Shown one piece after another: positions 33,348 to 44,267 of a stretch of DNA of 64,000 nucleotides (the stretch's first letter is position 1; the number at the start of each line of letters is the position of its first letter). The position numbers were made by a program, and so were the translations under genes. This DNA is from Clostridia bacterium (GTDB taxonomy: Bacteria; Bacillota; Clostridia; UMGS1883). The DNA lies in assembly GCA_017505525.1 (NCBI GenBank), contig JAFVPB010000002.1:99508-163507 (forward strand). Reading direction: 5' to 3'. The notes under the pieces were generated by a model. The model ran no database searches. It had not been told where the DNA came from and saw nothing but the letters and a program-made list of their open reading frames with translations.

Positions 33348-34634
33348 TTACTCAAGAAATCCTTTATAATGGCGCATAATCATCTGGCTTTCAATTTCCT
33401 TAACTGTTTCAAGAGCAACACCAACTACGATGAGAAGGCTTGTTCCTGTAAGAGACAGTGCAGAAATATTCTGTGTGAAAAGCTGAGTTAATACAATAGG
33501 TAATACTGCGATAAATCCAAGGAAGAATGAACCGATAAGAGTTATTCTGCTTAAAACCTTTGCAATATACTCTGTTGTAGGTCTGCCGGGACGAATACCG
33601 GGAACCATACCATTATTCTTCTTAATGTTGTTTGATACTTCAACAGGATTAAATGTTATTGAAGTATAGAAATAAGTGAATCCTACTATGAGCAAGAAAT
33701 AAAGTATGGGATAAATGGGACCGCTTGTAACGAAGTTTGTAATCTTTACAAGGATACCATCGCTCTTACCGAAAAGCTGAGCAAGTGTTCCAGGGAACGA
33801 CATAATGCTCATTGCAAAGATAATCGGAATAACTCCGCCCATTGCAACCTTAATCGGGATATTAGAGCTCTGACCGCCATACATTTTTCTTCCAACCACG
33901 CGCTTAGCATACTGCACGGGGATTCTTCTCTCTGCTTCGTTCACAAGTACAACAAATAAGATTGATGCAAGTGAATAAACAGCAAGAAGAATAAGGATAT
34001 ACCAACGCTTTGGAACAAAGTTATTCCAAGCTGTCTGAATCATTACGGGCACACGGCTTACAATACCTGCAAAGATAAGCATTGAAATACCATTTCCAAT
34101 ACCTCTGCCTGTGATCTGTTCGCCAAGCCACATAAGAAACGCTGTACCTGCAACAAATGCAAGTATAATAGTAAGAGCAACAACAAAGGATGGAACTCCT
34201 GCAACCGGCATAATTGCACCCTGATTGTGAAGAGTTACATAAAGTCCGTATGCCTGAACAGCTGCAAGAACAACTGTAAGATAACGTGTTACCTTTGTAA
34301 TCTTTTCTCTGCCCTCTTCTCCTTCCTTACTCCATCTTTCAAAAGTAGGAATAGCTACACACAAAAGCTGCATAATAATGGAGCTGTTGATGTAGGGAGA
34401 AATTGACATTGCAAATATTGTAGCACTTGAGAATGCACCACCCGAGAAAGTATCAAGCAAATCAAAGATTGTACTTCCGTTTGCGCCCTCAAGCCAAGCC
34501 TGCAATGTGTCTCTGTTAATCCACGGAACTGGAATAACACTACCAAAGCGGAATACGATAAGAAGAAGAATTGTATAAAGTATCTTTTTTCTTAAGTCAG
34601 GGATCTTCCATGCATTACGTAAAGTCTGTAGCAC
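33348..34634 (-). CDS. secY: Protein translocase subunit SecY
   Basis: SecY is the channel of the general secretion pathway. The 428-residue product has ten hydrophobic segments. It shows the plug-region start (WIPKDLRKKI-like DLRKKILYTILLL), GSVIPVPWIN, SISPYINSSIIMQLL and the C-terminal cytoplasmic loop KKNNGMVPGIRPGRPT. It lies between rplO and adk as usual. Confidence 0.97.
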   Translation of the reverse strand: MLQTLRNAWKIPDLRKKILYTILLLIVFRFGSVIPVPWINRDTLQAWLEGANGSTIFDLLDTFSGGAFSSATIFAMSISPYINSSIIMQLLCVAIPTFERWSKEGEEGREKITKVTRYLTVVLAAVQAYGLYVTLHNQGAIMPVAGVPSFVVALTIILAFVAGTAFLMWLGEQITGRGIGNGISMLIFAGIVSRVPVMIQTAWNNFVPKRWYILILLAVYSLASILFVVLVNEAERRIPVQYAKRVVGRKMYGGQSSNIPIKVAMGGVIPIIFAMSIMSFPGTLAQLFGKSDGILVKITNFVTSGPIYPILYFLLIVGFTYFYTSITFNPVEVSNNIKKNNGMVPGIRPGRPTTEYIAKVLSRITLIGSFFLGFIAVLPIVLTQLFTQNISALSLTGTSLLIVVGVALETVKEIESQMIMRHYKGFLE

Positions 34635-34635
34635 T

Positions 34636-35076
34636 TTAGATCACCTCCACCTTGCCGCCTGCGGCTTCAATTTTCTGTGCAGCACCCTTTGATACACGTG
34701 CCACCTTTACTGTAATTTTCTTTTCGACTTCACCGCGGCCGAGAACTACTACTCCATCAAGAACCTTAGAGATTACTCCAGCTTCTTTTAAGAGTGCAGC
34801 ATCAACTACTGTGCCGTCTTCAAATCTATTAAGATCTGAAACGTTAATTTCTGTATATTTATTTGCAAATATATTCTTGAAACCTCTTTTTGGAAGACGT
34901 CTGTAAATAGGCATCTGTCCACCTTCAAATCCCGGTCTTACGCCACCGCCGCTACGAGCGTTCTGGCCCTTATGACCGCGACCTGCTGTCTTTCCGTTAC
35001 CGGTACCTGCGCCTCTGCCTTTTCTTTTGCCTTCGGTTTTGCTACCTGGTGCGGGACTAAGCTCATTGAGTTTCAT
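34636..35076 (-). CDS. rplO: 50S ribosomal protein L15
   Basis: The 146-residue product has the Gly/Arg-rich N-terminal extension [22 protein letters not shown] and the motif [10 protein letters not shown]. It is followed by secY after one base. Confidence 0.97.
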   Translation of the reverse strand: MKLNELSPAPGSKTEGKRKGRGAGTGNGKTAGRGHKGQNARSGGGVRPGFEGGQMPIYRRLPKRGFKNIFANKYTEINVSDLNRFEDGTVVDAALLKEAGVISKVLDGVVVLGRGEVEKKITVKVARVSKGAAQKIEAAGGKVEVI

Positions 35077-35094
35077 TGTAGCACCTCCTTAATG

Positions 35095-35274
35095 TTAGAT
35101 TTCTTCGTACTTAACAAGATGACTAACTTTGTTAATCATACCTCTTATCTGAGGATTGTCTTCATGCTCTTTAGCATCGCGAATTTTCTTAAGACCGAGA
35201 GCCTCAACTGTAGCAATCTGGTCCTTCTTTGAACCGATTACGCTTTTTACAAGAGTTACTTTAAGTTTTGCCAC
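35095..35274 (-). CDS. rpmD: 50S ribosomal protein L30
   Basis: I translated this 59-residue gene from the minus strand. It begins [14 protein letters not shown] from a GTG start preceded by GGGGGAG and contains [21 protein letters not shown]. Its position between rpsE and rplO confirms the assignment. Confidence 0.96.
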   Translation of the reverse strand: MAKLKVTLVKSVIGSKKDQIATVEALGLKKIRDAKEHEDNPQIRGMINKVSHLVKYEEI

Positions 35275-35287
35275 TTTTATCTCCCCC

Positions 35288-35785
35288 TTACAGTTCTTCT
35301 ACAGCCTTACCTCTTAATTTTGCAACCTGCTCGGCGCACTTTAAAGATGCAAGACCTTCGATTGTAGCTCTAACTACGTTTCTGGGATTATTTGAACGGA
35401 GGCACTTTGTTCTGATGTTCTTGATTCCGCAAAGCTCAACAACAGCTCTCACTGCTCCGCCTGCGATAACACCTGTACCCTCTTTAGCCGGCATAAGAAG
35501 AACTCTTCCTGCGCCAAACTCGCCTATAATTTCATGGGGAATTGTCGAACCTGCCAAAGGAACAGAAACCATGTTCTTCTTCGCGTCTTCGATACCCTTT
35601 CTAATAGCATCGGGAACTTCAGCTGCCTTACCAAGACCGAAACCTACCTTGCCGTTTTCGTCACCTACAACAACAAGAGCACTGAAACGGAATGTACGAC
35701 CACCCTTTACAACCTTTGCTACACGGCTGATATGAACAACCTTTTCCTTTATATCAAGTGTTGATGCGTCAATACGCTCTGACAT
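35288..35785 (-). CDS. rpsE: 30S ribosomal protein S5
   Basis: The 165-residue product has the S5 N-terminal dsRNA-binding-like domain ([21 protein letters not shown]) and the C-terminal [22 protein letters not shown]5 contributes to decoding accuracy at the mRNA entry site. Confidence 0.98.
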   Translation of the reverse strand: MSERIDASTLDIKEKVVHISRVAKVVKGGRTFRFSALVVVGDENGKVGFGLGKAAEVPDAIRKGIEDAKKNMVSVPLAGSTIPHEIIGEFGAGRVLLMPAKEGTGVIAGGAVRAVVELCGIKNIRTKCLRSNNPRNVVRATIEGLASLKCAEQVAKLRGKAVEEL

Positions 35786-35801
35786 AATCTCCCTCCTTCT
35801 C

Positions 35802-36158
35802 TTAGAACTTCAGGCCGCCTTCACGGGCGCCCTCTGCAAGCTCCTGAACTCTACCATGATAGATATATCCGCCACGGTCGAATACAACCTCGGATATTCC
35901 TTTTTCGATAGCTTTCTGAGCTACTAACTTACCAACTTCTTTAGCTGCTTCCTTGTTTCCACCGTAAGTATCTTTAAGTTCGAGACTTGAAGCGGATACC
36001 AAGGTAGTGCCTGTTACGTCATCAATGATCTGTGCGTAAATGTTTTTAAGGCTTCTGAAAACGTTAAGACGAGGACGCTCTGCTGTACCTGAAATATGGT
36101 TACGGATGCGACCATGTCTCTTAAGTCTTGCCTTATTGCTATTTGGCTTACTAATCAT
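35802..36158 (-). CDS. rplR: 50S ribosomal protein L18
   Basis: The 118-residue product has [20 protein letters not shown] and ends in [15 protein letters not shown], the 5S rRNA-binding L18 family. It lies between rplF and rpsE. Confidence 0.98.
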   Translation of the reverse strand: MISKPNSNKARLKRHGRIRNHISGTAERPRLNVFRSLKNIYAQIIDDVTGTTLVSASSLELKDTYGGNKEAAKEVGKLVAQKAIEKGISEVVFDRGGYIYHGRVQELAEGAREGGLKF

Positions 36159-36176
36159 ATCGCTTTATCTCCTCTC

Positions 36177-36719
36177 TTACTTCTTACCAGCTTTACCTTC
36201 CTTACGGATGATACGCTCGTCAATATACTTAATACCTTTACCCTTATATGGTTCCGGCGGGCGCTTCTCTCTGATTTCAGCCGCAAACTGGCCAACAACC
36301 TGCTTGTCTGCACCCGATACTACTACGGAGTTAGGATCCGGAACTGCAATGGTAATTCCCTCAGGAGCTACCATTTCAACGTCATGAGAAAAACCAAGGT
36401 TTAATACTAAGGTTGTTCCCTTCATTGAAGCTCTGTAACCTACGCCGTTTATCTGGAGCTCTTTCTTGTAGCCTTCACTAACACCTGTAACCATATTCTG
36501 GAGAAGTGATCTTGTAAGTCCATGAAGAGCTTTATGCTTTTTGATTTCGCTGGGACGCTGTACTTCTATAACGCCCGCTTCCTGCTTAATAATCATATCA
36601 CCGTGGAGCTGTTTTTTAAGTTCACCCTTAGGTCCTTTAACTGTAACAAAGTTGTCATCAGCAATTGTTACGGTAACTCCTGCAGGTACGGTGATAGGCA
36701 TTCTACCTATTCTAGACAT
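36177..36719 (-). CDS. rplF: 50S ribosomal protein L6
   Basis: The 180-residue product begins MSRIGRMPITVPAGV and ends with RPPEPYKGKGIKYIDE and a basic tail. The ATG at 36719 is preceded by AGGTGGTG, so the longer frame to 36740 is not used. L6 lies near the factor-binding stalk base. Confidence 0.98.
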   Translation of the reverse strand: MSRIGRMPITVPAGVTVTIADDNFVTVKGPKGELKKQLHGDMIIKQEAGVIEVQRPSEIKKHKALHGLTRSLLQNMVTGVSEGYKKELQINGVGYRASMKGTTLVLNLGFSHDVEMVAPEGITIAVPDPNSVVVSGADKQVVGQFAAEIREKRPPEPYKGKGIKYIDERIIRKEGKAGKK

Positions 36720-36746
36720 TTTTTCACCACCTAAATTCAAAAATAA

Positions 36747-37145
36747 TTACCAAACAAATGCAAGCACTTCGCCGCCAACTTTTTCCTGTCTTGCTTTTTT
36801 GTCGGTCATAATACCCTTTGATGTTGATACAATTGCAATACCAAGGCCTTTGAGAACCTTAGGAAGTTCCGCACTTCCGGAATAAACTCTTAAACCGGGC
36901 TTAGAAACTCTCTTAAGACCTGAAATAACCTTTTCTTTATTTGCGCCGTACTTGAGGGTAATGTGAATCATGCCCTGCTTTCCGTCATCTATGATCTCAT
37001 AGCTTTTGATGTAACCCTCTTCAAGAAGAATATCGGCAATAGCCTTCTTCATATTTGATACAGGAACATCAACTGTTTCATGCTTCGCTGAGTTTGCATT
37101 ACGAATTCTTGTAAGCATATCTGCGATAGGATCTGTGATTTGCAT
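36747..37145 (-). CDS. rpsH: 30S ribosomal protein S8
   Basis: The 132-residue product begins [18 protein letters not shown] and contains [26 protein letters not shown]8 is a central-domain assembly protein and a regulator of the spc operon in enterobacteria. Confidence 0.98.
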   Translation of the reverse strand: MQITDPIADMLTRIRNANSAKHETVDVPVSNMKKAIADILLEEGYIKSYEIIDDGKQGMIHITLKYGANKEKVISGLKRVSKPGLRVYSGSAELPKVLKGLGIAIVSTSKGIMTDKKARQEKVGGEVLAFVW

Positions 37146-37175
37146 GAGTAAACCTCCTTTTCCAAAGCTTTATAT

Positions 37176-37361
37176 TTACCAGCTTGCCTTCTTAACGCCG
37201 GGAATCTGTCCCTTATATGCAAGTTCTCTGAAGCAAATACGGCAGATACCGTATTTTCTCAAATAAGCGTGAGGTCTTCCGCAGATCTTGCATCTGTTAT
37301 AGGCTCTTGTGCTAAACTTAGGTGTTTTCTGCTGTTTTAAAACCATTGCTTTTTTAGCCAT
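37176..37361 (-). CDS. rpsZ: 30S ribosomal protein S14, type Z
   Basis: The 61-residue product is the short zinc form of S14. It has [20 protein letters not shown] with four cysteines and ends IPGVKKASW. It lies between rplE and rpsH as in other Firmicutes. Confidence 0.98.
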   Translation of the reverse strand: MAKKAMVLKQQKTPKFSTRAYNRCKICGRPHAYLRKYGICRICFRELAYKGQIPGVKKASW

Positions 37362-37377
37362 TTTCTATTACCTCCCC

Positions 37378-37920
37378 TTAGCTTCTGGTAAAGGGCGCAC
37401 CCATAAGTGTTAAGAGTTCGCGGCCCTCTTCATCTGTTTTAGCTGTTGTAACAAAAACAATGTCCATACCTCTGATTTTATCGATCTTATCATATTCGAT
37501 TTCAGGGAATATGAGCTGTTCTTTAATACCCAGAGTATAGTTTCCTCTGCCGTCGAATGCATTAGGATTAATTCCTCTGAAGTCTCTAACGCGGGGAAGT
37601 GCTACGTTAAAGAGTCTGTCTATAAACTCATACATCTTTTCGCCACGGAGTGTAACCTTGACGCCGATGTTCATGCCTTGTCTTAACTTGAAGTTAGCGA
37701 TTGACTTCTTAGCCTTTGTTACAACAGGCTTCTGACCTGTGATAATAGCAAGGTCGTTTGCTGCTGCTTCAACAACCTTCGGGTTATCTTTTGCTTCTCC
37801 AAGTCCGATGTTAATTACTATCTTTTCAACCTTGGGAATCTGCATAACGCTCTTGTATTCAAATTTCTTGAAAAGCGCTGGAGCAACTTCCTCAGTATAA
37901 AGCTTCTTTATTGTTGACAA
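37378..37920 (-). CDS. rplE: 50S ribosomal protein L5
   Basis: The 180-residue product contains [39 protein letters not shown] and [15 protein letters not shown]5 binds 5S rRNA in the central protuberance. Confidence 0.98.
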   Translation of the reverse strand: MSTIKKLYTEEVAPALFKKFEYKSVMQIPKVEKIVINIGLGEAKDNPKVVEAAANDLAIITGQKPVVTKAKKSIANFKLRQGMNIGVKVTLRGEKMYEFIDRLFNVALPRVRDFRGINPNAFDGRGNYTLGIKEQLIFPEIEYDKIDKIRGMDIVFVTTAKTDEEGRELLTLMGAPFTRS

Positions 37921-37939
37921 TGCACTTACCTCCTTTCAA

Positions 37940-38263
37940 TTAATCGTCGAAGTTTTCATTGCACTTTTTGCAAACACGAACCTTGGTTCCGTCTGCAAGT
38001 ACTGTATAACCAATTCTTGTGGGCTGATTGCACTTTTTGCAAACATGCATAACATTTGTAATGTTAATAGCAGCTTCCTGATGGATAATACCGCTTACAT
38101 CACCCTGCTTGCGGGGTTTCTTGTGCTTTGTTGCCATGTTAACGCCTTCTACGATTACGCGGCCTTTTTCATGGTCAATGCTAAGAACTTTACCCTTTTT
38201 GCCCTTGTCGTTACCTGAAATTACGATAACTTCATCATTCTTTTTAATATGATTATTTTTCAT
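37940..38263 (-). CDS. rplX: 50S ribosomal protein L24
   Basis: The 107-residue product has a KOW motif (VIVISGNDKGKKGKVLSI) and VEGVNMATKHKKP. A C-terminal pair of CxxC motifs (HVCKKC and RVCKKC) is common in clostridial L24. The ATG at 38263 (MKNNHIKK) follows GGGAGGTAAAGG. The frame to 38278 overlaps the rplN stop. Confidence 0.96.
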   Translation of the reverse strand: MKNNHIKKNDEVIVISGNDKGKKGKVLSIDHEKGRVIVEGVNMATKHKKPRKQGDVSGIIHQEAAINITNVMHVCKKCNQPTRIGYTVLADGTKVRVCKKCNENFDD

Positions 38264-38277
38264 GCCTTTACCTCCCA

Positions 38278-38646
38278 TCAGAGAACTTCGGGTGCGAGAG
38301 AAAGAATCTTCATATAATCGTTATCTCTTAACTCTCTTGCAACCGGTCCAAATATACGTGTTCCTCTGGGGTTCTTATCTTCCTTGATGATAACAGCGGC
38401 ATTCTCATCAAACTTGATGTATGTTCCGTCTGCTCTTCTTACGCCTTTAACGCTACGTACGATAACAGCCTTTACAACATCACCCTTCTTAACCATACCG
38501 CCGGGAGCTGCCTTCTTAACAGAAGCAACTACAACATCACCAATGTTACCATATCTTCTGAGGGAGCCACCCAATACTCTGATGCACATAAGTTCTTTAG
38601 CACCTGTATTGTCAGCTACCTTTAACAAAGTTTGCTGTTGTATCAT
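38278..38646 (-). CDS. rplN: 50S ribosomal protein L14
   Basis: The 122-residue product begins [20 protein letters not shown] and ends [14 protein letters not shown], diagnostic of L14, which lies at the subunit interface. Confidence 0.98.
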   Translation of the reverse strand: MIQQQTLLKVADNTGAKELMCIRVLGGSLRRYGNIGDVVVASVKKAAPGGMVKKGDVVKAVIVRSVKGVRRADGTYIKFDENAAVIIKEDKNPRGTRIFGPVARELRDNDYMKILSLAPEVL

Positions 38647-38679
38647 GTTTTTTTCACTCCTTCATGTTTTAGAGAAGAA

Positions 38680-38937
38680 TTATTTAGCCTTCTCAATGAT
38701 TTCTGCCAGTCTCCATCTCTTATCACGGCTCAAAGGACGTGTTTCCATAACTTTAACACGATCACCGATACCACAGGTGTTTTCCTCATCATGAGCTTTA
38801 ATTTTTACAGTTCTTTTAACAACCTTGCCATAGAGAGGATGCTTAACACTGTCTTCGATTGCGACTACGATTGTCTTGTCCATTTTGTCGCTAACGACTC
38901 TGCCGATTCTTACCTTACGATAATTTCTTTCGGTCAT
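38680..38937 (-). CDS. rpsQ: 30S ribosomal protein S17
   Basis: The 85-residue OB-fold product contains [30 protein letters not shown] and [20 protein letters not shown], the S17 pattern. Confidence 0.98.
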   Translation of the reverse strand: MTERNYRKVRIGRVVSDKMDKTIVVAIEDSVKHPLYGKVVKRTVKIKAHDEENTCGIGDRVKVMETRPLSRDKRWRLAEIIEKAK

Positions 38938-38960
38938 TTATATTTCCTCCTTTCTATGTC

Positions 38961-39158
38961 TTACTCTCCACGAAGTTCTCTTTCGCGAATAACTGTCATA
39001 ACTCTTGCGATTTCCTTTTTGATAAGGTTAATCTTCATAGGGTTATCAAGGTTATTTGTTGCGAGAGAAAATCTTTGTGTGAAGAGTTCCTTTTTAAGAT
39101 CTGCTACCTTGAGCTGTAATTCTTCGGTAGTTAAATCACGAATTTCATTTATTTTCAT
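38961..39158 (-). CDS. rpmC: 50S ribosomal protein L29
   Basis: The 65-residue helical product begins [18 protein letters not shown] and contains [20 protein letters not shown]29 lies near the exit tunnel. Its start overlaps the rplP stop by four bases. Confidence 0.97.
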   Translation of the reverse strand: MKINEIRDLTTEELQLKVADLKKELFTQRFSLATNNLDNPMKINLIKKEIARVMTVIRERELRGE

Positions 39159-39589
39159 TCGTTTTCACCCTCCGTTTCCTGTGTTTCGCGAGCTACAATC
39201 TTACACTTAACGGGAAGCTTGTGCATCGCAAGACGAAGAGCCTCACGAGCTGTTTCTTCTGCTACTCCGCCGATTTCAAACATTACTCTACCGGGCTTAA
39301 CTACTGCTACCCAGTACTCAGGTGAGCCCTTACCACTACCCATTCGGGTTTCAGCAGGCTTTTCTGTTATAGGCTTATCGGGGAATATTTTAATCCAAAC
39401 TTTACCGCCACGCTTGATATAACGAGTCATCGCAATACGGGCTGCTTCGATCTGATTGCTTGTAATCCAAGCAGGTTCGAGGGAAGCAATACCGAATTCA
39501 CCATAAGATACTTTTGAACCACGGATTGCCTTACCTGTAAGACGGCCGCGGAACTGCTTTCTGTGTTTTACTCTTTTAGGTGTTAACAT
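39155..39589 (-). CDS. rplP: 50S ribosomal protein L16
   Basis: The 144-residue product begins [20 protein letters not shown] and contains [21 protein letters not shown]16 contacts A- and P-site tRNA. Its start codon overlaps the rpsC stop. Confidence 0.98.
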   Translation of the reverse strand: MLTPKRVKHRKQFRGRLTGKAIRGSKVSYGEFGIASLEPAWITSNQIEAARIAMTRYIKRGGKVWIKIFPDKPITEKPAETRMGSGKGSPEYWVAVVKPGRVMFEIGGVAEETAREALRLAMHKLPVKCKIVARETQETEGENE

Positions 39590-40257
39590 TATTTTCTTCC
39601 TCCTTCCTGAGTCTTAGCCTTCTTGCTCTCAGAAAGAACTTCACCTTTGTAGAGCCAAACCTTACATCCGATCTTACCGTATGTTGTATTAGCTTCGGCA
39701 AAGCCGTAGTCAATATCAGCACGGAGTGTCTGAAGCGGAATGGTTCCTTCATGATAATGTTCTGTTCTTGCAATTTCTGCACCGCCTAAACGACCGCTGC
39801 AGCTTGTTTTAATACCTTTAGCACCCATCTTCATGCTGCGGCTCATAGCGCCTTTCATTGCACGGCGGAAAGAAATACGTCTTTCAAGCTGTGATGCAAT
39901 TGACTCAGCAACGAGCTGTGCACTCATATCAGGCTGCTTGATTTCAACGATGTTGATAAACACCTGCTTATCAGTAAACGCTGAAACTTCTTTCTTAAGC
40001 TTTTCAATATCTTCACCCTTCTTACCGATGATGATACCGGGTTTAGCAGTGTGAATTGAAACCTTAATTGTGTTAGCTTTTTTCTCAATTTCAAGCTTTG
40101 CAACGCCTGCGCCGTAAAGCTTCTTTTTAAGATATTCTCTGATCTTGTAATCTTCTACAAGACTGTCTCCAAATGTATGGTCCTCGGCGTACCATCTGGA
40201 GTCCCAATCTTTGATAATACCGACTCTAAGACCATGCGGATTAACTTTCTGACCCAC
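39589..40257 (-). CDS. rpsC: 30S ribosomal protein S3
   Basis: The 222-residue product begins [20 protein letters not shown] and has the KH-type [10 protein letters not shown] and the C-terminal [20 protein letters not shown]3 helps form the mRNA entry channel. Confidence 0.98.
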   Translation of the reverse strand: MGQKVNPHGLRVGIIKDWDSRWYAEDHTFGDSLVEDYKIREYLKKKLYGAGVAKLEIEKKANTIKVSIHTAKPGIIIGKKGEDIEKLKKEVSAFTDKQVFINIVEIKQPDMSAQLVAESIASQLERRISFRRAMKGAMSRSMKMGAKGIKTSCSGRLGGAEIARTEHYHEGTIPLQTLRADIDYGFAEANTTYGKIGCKVWLYKGEVLSESKKAKTQEGGRK

Positions 40258-40271
40258 TGTTTACGCCTCCT

Positions 40272-40619
40272 TTACTCTTTTTCTTTTACAACGATTGTAA
40301 TATGACTTGTTCTTTTTCTTATACGGAATGCTCTGCCCTGTGCTCTGGGTCTGATTCTCTTGAGTGTAGGACCTGCATTCGCATAAGCTTCTGCTACGTA
40401 AAGCTTATCAGTATCCATGCCAAAGTTATTTTCAGCATTTGCAACAGCACTGTCAAGGAGCTTTATGAGAAGTTCGCTTGCAGCCTTAGGAGTATTCATA
40501 AGAATACCTCTTGCAGCAGTAATATTTTTATTTCTTATAAGGTCGTTTACAATGTTGACTTTTCTGGGCGAAATGCGTGCATAACGCAGCACTGCCTTAG
40601 CCTGTGTTTTAGCCTCCAT
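40272..40619 (-). CDS. rplV: 50S ribosomal protein L22
   Basis: The 115-residue product has [20 protein letters not shown] and the tunnel-loop region [20 protein letters not shown], diagnostic of L22. Confidence 0.98.
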   Translation of the reverse strand: MEAKTQAKAVLRYARISPRKVNIVNDLIRNKNITAARGILMNTPKAASELLIKLLDSAVANAENNFGMDTDKLYVAEAYANAGPTLKRIRPRAQGRAFRIRKRTSHITIVVKEKE

Positions 40620-40637
40620 CTGTCATGTCCTCCTTAC

Positions 40638-40907
40638 TTATTTACTCTTAGCACCCGCGTGACCCTTATAGGTTCTTGTGGGAGCAAACTCACCAAGTTT
40701 ATGACCTACCATATCCTCTGTTACATATACGGGAACGTGCTTTCTACCGTCGTGAACAGCAATTGTATGGCCAACAAATTCGGGGAATATAGTGGAGCTA
40801 CGGGACCAAGTCTTTAAAACTCTCTTTTCGCCCGCTTCATTCATTGCAACTATTCTTGCTAAAAGCTTAGGTTCCACAAAGGGGCCCTTTTTAATAGATC
40901 TGCTCAT
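40638..40907 (-). CDS. rpsS: 30S ribosomal protein S19
   Basis: The 89-residue product begins [16 protein letters not shown] and contains [19 protein letters not shown] and [15 protein letters not shown], diagnostic of S19. It is a few residues shorter than usual at the C-terminus. Confidence 0.98.
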   Translation of the reverse strand: MSRSIKKGPFVEPKLLARIVAMNEAGEKRVLKTWSRSSTIFPEFVGHTIAVHDGRKHVPVYVTEDMVGHKLGEFAPTRTYKGHAGAKSK

Positions 40908-40925
40908 ACTCTCATTCCTTTCTCA

Positions 40926-41759
40926 TTACTTCTGGTTACGACGCTTCACAATAAACTTAGTTGAAGCTTTCTTGTTCTTACGTGTCTTGTAACCGAGAGC
41001 AGGTTTACCCCAAGGAGTAACGGGAGAAGGCATACCAACAGGGGACTTACCTTCACCACCACCGTGCGGATGGTCATTCGGGTTCATTACAACACCGCGG
41101 ACTGTAGGTCTCCAGCCCATATGACGCTTACGGCCTGCTTTACCGATTGAAATATTTTCATGATCAAGGTTACCTACCTGACCGATTGTTGCTATACAAT
41201 CCATTCTGATCATTCTAACTTCGCCTGAAGGAAGACGAACCTGAGCGTACTTACCTTCTTTAGCCATAAGCTGTGCAAAGTTACCTGCAGCTCTTACAAG
41301 CTGAGCACCTTTACCAGGCATAAGCTCGATGTTGTGAATGATTGTACCAACAGGAATTGAGCTGATAGGAAGTGCATTACCAGGACGAATATCAGCTGTT
41401 GCGCTGCATTCGATAACATCGCCAACTTTTAAGTCAACGGGAGCGATAATGTATCTCTTTTCGCCGTCTTCATACTGCAAAAGTGCAATGTTTGCGCTTC
41501 TGTTAGGATCGTACTCAATTGCTATTACATTTGCCTTCATATCGCGCTTATCACGCTTGAAGTCGATAACTCTGTATTTTCTCTTTGCTCCGCCGCCACG
41601 ATGACGAACTGTGATTCTACCGTAAGAGTTTCTTCCGGCATTTGACTTAAGAGGCTCCAAAAGAGAACGCTCGGGGCTCTTCTTTGTGATTTCCTCAAAA
41701 GTGGAAACAGTCATCTGTCTGCGCGCGGGAGAAGTAGGTTTATACTTCTTTATTGCCAT
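40926..41759 (-). CDS. rplB: 50S ribosomal protein L2
   Basis: The 277-residue product contains [20 protein letters not shown] and the C-terminal [14 protein letters not shown] with the conserved His implicated at the peptidyl-transferase centre. Confidence 0.98.
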   Translation of the reverse strand: MAIKKYKPTSPARRQMTVSTFEEITKKSPERSLLEPLKSNAGRNSYGRITVRHRGGGAKRKYRVIDFKRDKRDMKANVIAIEYDPNRSANIALLQYEDGEKRYIIAPVDLKVGDVIECSATADIRPGNALPISSIPVGTIIHNIELMPGKGAQLVRAAGNFAQLMAKEGKYAQVRLPSGEVRMIRMDCIATIGQVGNLDHENISIGKAGRKRHMGWRPTVRGVVMNPNDHPHGGGEGKSPVGMPSPVTPWGKPALGYKTRKNKKASTKFIVKRRNQK

Positions 41760-41773
41760 TTGTTTTCACTCCT

Positions 41774-42067
41774 TTACATTAATCCATCGAAGAACTCGAT
41801 TGTCTTACTGTTTTCGGTAAGCTTAACGATAGCCTTTTTCCAGTCAGGTCTTTTACCGCTGTTAGCGCCCATTCTCTTTACCTTACCAAGAACGCGCATA
41901 GTTGTTACCTTTTCAACCTTTACACCGAAAACCTCTTCAATTGCCTTTTTGATTTCTATTTTGTTGGCTTCTTTAGCAACTTCAAATGTATACTTTCTTT
42001 CAGCCATTTGATCCATAGAATTTTCTGTAATTATAGGCTTCTTTATGATTTCATATGAGGTCATCAT
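41774..42067 (-). CDS. rplW: 50S ribosomal protein L23
   Basis: The 97-residue product has [20 protein letters not shown] and [21 protein letters not shown]23 forms part of the docking site for SRP and trigger factor. It starts at the rplD stop. Confidence 0.97.
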   Translation of the reverse strand: MMTSYEIIKKPIITENSMDQMAERKYTFEVAKEANKIEIKKAIEEVFGVKVEKVTTMRVLGKVKRMGANSGKRPDWKKAIVKLTENSKTIEFFDGLM

Positions 42068-42690
42068 TATGCATACACCTCCTCAAGCTTCGCGATGGCA
42101 TCCTGTGCCACGATAAACTTGTCATGGTTAAGAACATCATATACATTAAGCATTCCAACATATGAAGCCTTGACGCCTTCTATATTTCTTGCTGAAAGAT
42201 ATACGTTCTTTTCCATTTCGTTTGTTACAACAAGGGCTTTGTTTTCTACGCCCATAGCCTTGAGCATATCAGCTATAGCCTTTGTTTTGATTTCTTCCAT
42301 CTTAAGGTTGTCGATTACCATAATATCGCCCTCTGCTGCTTTTGCACTGAGTGCGCTTACCATAGCAAGCTTCTTAACCTTCTTGTTGATTGTGTAAGAG
42401 TAATCTCTGGGCTTAGGACCAAGAGCTACGCCACCTTTAATCCACTGGGGAGCACGTGTGCTACCCTGTCTTGCACGGCCTGTACCCTTCTGACGGAATG
42501 GCTTAGCGCCGCCGCCTGAAACTTCCGTACGGGTTTTGGTACTCTGTGTACCCTGTCTCTGATTTGCAAGGTAGTTAACAACGCTTTCGTGTAAAACAGC
42601 TTTATTAACTTCTGCGCCAAAAAGTGCTGCGTTTAATTCAACGTCGCCGATCTTTGCGCCCTGCATATTATATAATACCGCTGTAGGCAT
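42067..42690 (-). CDS. rplD: 50S ribosomal protein L4
   Basis: The 207-residue product contains [20 protein letters not shown] and [17 protein letters not shown], the tunnel-constriction loop of L4. In enterobacteria L4 represses the S10 operon. The long leader upstream of rpsJ raises the same question here. Confidence 0.98.
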   Translation of the reverse strand: MPTAVLYNMQGAKIGDVELNAALFGAEVNKAVLHESVVNYLANQRQGTQSTKTRTEVSGGGAKPFRQKGTGRARQGSTRAPQWIKGGVALGPKPRDYSYTINKKVKKLAMVSALSAKAAEGDIMVIDNLKMEEIKTKAIADMLKAMGVENKALVVTNEMEKNVYLSARNIEGVKASYVGMLNVYDVLNHDKFIVAQDAIAKLEEVYA

Positions 42691-42715
42691 TTATAGCATC
42701 TCCTTTCCGTATGGC

Positions 42716-43342
42716 TTACGCCTTTACTGTATTCTTAATGGTAACTATTCCGCCCTTAGGACCGGGGATAGCACCTTTAATAAGGATAAGGTTTCTTTCT
42801 AAATCAACCTTTACAACGTCGAGGTTCTGAACTGTAACCTTTTCGCATCCAAGATGTCCTGCAAGTCTCTTACCCTTGAAAACACGCGACGGTGATGAGC
42901 ATGAGCCCATAGAACCGGGTCCTCTGTGGTAACCGCTACCGTGAGTCATAGGTCCACGGTGTGTTCCCCATCTCTTAACTGTACCTGCATAACCCTTACC
43001 TTTGCTGATACCTGTTACGTCAACCTTTTCGCCTTCTGCGAAAACGTCTGCCTTAACTTCATCACCAACGTTAAGTGTTATTTCGTCGAGTCTGAACTCT
43101 TTGAGAACCTTTCTGAGTTCTACGCCACCCTTAGCAAAGTGTCCTTTGAGAGGCTTACCAACGTGCTTCTCTTTCACTTCGCCAAAGCCCAGCTGAACAG
43201 CTTCGTAACCGTCTGTGTCAACTGTCTTTTTCTGAACTACGCTACATGGGCCGGCTTCAACAACTGTTACCGGAACCACTTTGCCTTCGGCATTAAAAAT
43301 CTGAGTCATACCGATTTTCTTACCGATGATTGCCTTCTGCAT
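42716..43342 (-). CDS. rplC: 50S ribosomal protein L3
   Basis: The 208-residue product begins [16 protein letters not shown] and contains [20 protein letters not shown] and [13 protein letters not shown], diagnostic of L3. Confidence 0.98.
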   Translation of the reverse strand: MQKAIIGKKIGMTQIFNAEGKVVPVTVVEAGPCSVVQKKTVDTDGYEAVQLGFGEVKEKHVGKPLKGHFAKGGVELRKVLKEFRLDEITLNVGDEVKADVFAEGEKVDVTGISKGKGYAGTVKRWGTHRGPMTHGSGYHRGPGSMGSCSSPSRVFKGKRLAGHLGCEKVTVQNLDVVKVDLERNLILIKGAIPGPKGGIVTIKNTVKA

Positions 43343-43388
43343 ATTTTGTTCCTCCTTATATGGTTATTGGTTGACGATTTCGCCAACA

Positions 43389-43718
43389 TTACCTCCCGCT
43401 TTTATCAATGAGCTTGATATCGATGCTTACGCCTGCGGGAACATCGAGCTTTCCGAGTGCCTCCATTGTCTTTGGAGTCGGATTGAGAATGTCGATAAGT
43501 CTTTTGTGTGTTCTCTGTTCGAACTGCTCACGGCTGTCCTTGTACTTATGAACCGCACGAAGAATTGTAACAATCTCTTTTTCTGTTGGGAGAGGAATAG
43601 GACCTGATACTGTGCTTCCTGTTCTCTTGGCAGTATCCACAATTTTTTCTGCGGACTGATCAAGAAGAACGTGGTCGTATGCCTTTACCCTGATTCTGAT
43701 TTTCTGCTTTGCTGCCAT
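43389..43718 (-). CDS. rpsJ: 30S ribosomal protein S10
   Basis: The 109-residue product contains [37 protein letters not shown] and [18 protein letters not shown]. It carries a few extra C-terminal residues. It opens the S10 operon. An AGGAGG site precedes the ATG. Confidence 0.98.
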   Translation of the reverse strand: MAAKQKIRIRVKAYDHVLLDQSAEKIVDTAKRTGSTVSGPIPLPTEKEIVTILRAVHKYKDSREQFEQRTHKRLIDILNPTPKTMEALGKLDVPAGVSIDIKLIDKSGR

Positions 43719-43969
43719 TGCATTGCCTCCTAAAAAGTTTTTTATGCTGACTCATGCGACGGACTGTACACGGCGCCGGGTGTTCCACCCTTTGCCATAT
43801 TAAAACCCAGAGCTAGACTCCGGGTACTACATGAAGATGGGCGCAGATGCGCAAAGCTTTATCATGTTGTACAGTGACTGGCGCCCAATTTCAAGAATTG
43901 GACATTCTCCACGGAAAAACCTACCCAAATGGTAGCAACCTCCCGCTTCATCGTCTGTCATGTCACAGC
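43719..43969 (-). promoter_or_regulatory. Structured 5' leader of the S10 operon
   Basis: About 250 nt separate the predicted start of transcription from rpsJ with no open frame. Several stems can form. ACTGTACA (43763-43770) pairs with TGTACAGT (43868-43875). ACCCAGAG (43805-43812) pairs with CTCCGGGT (43818-43825). GGGCGC (43839-43844) pairs with GCGCCC (43881-43886). CCAATT pairs with AATTGG at 43885-43901. A leader autoregulated by a ribosomal protein is likely, but I could not identify the ligand. Confidence 0.65.
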
Positions 43970-43975
43970 CTTAGT

Positions 43976-44004
43976 AGTATATAACTTTATCGGAAAAATT
44001 TCAA
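43976..44004 (-). promoter_or_regulatory. S10 operon promoter
   Basis: The minus strand has TTGAAA (complement of 43999-44004) and TATACT (complement of 43976-43981) at 17-base spacing. The 170 bases between it and the rpsU promoter are A/T-rich and hold nothing recognisable. Confidence 0.75.
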
Positions 44005-44182
44005 GCACTATATCCCATTTTTTTCATTTTCGTATGCTTGCACAATTTTCTTGTAGTTTTATATGCATATTGCACAAAGGTGTTTTTTTGCTCTGTAAAT
44101 TTTCTATTTCGCTTATATATTATATATAATAAGGAAGAAACTCCACCAGCAAATTAATTTTATACTATTTTTAAAATTTTTC

Positions 44183-44210
44183 TTGACAGTTTGATTTATT
44201 ATGTTATAAT
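44183..44210 (+). promoter_or_regulatory. rpsU promoter
   Basis: TTGACA at 44183-44188 and TATAAT at 44205-44210 are 16 bases apart. Both hexamers are perfect consensus. Confidence 0.8.
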
Positions 44211-44267
44211 TAGAGTGTTACTTTATGCAGCACTTGTTTTCAGGTGTCTGCGAGGGGAGGGTATAGA

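Noticed and set aside
36757..43342. Open frames on the plus strand within the ribosomal cluster
   Set aside because: They are antisense shadows of highly conserved ribosomal protein genes, with no ribosome sites or family similarity.
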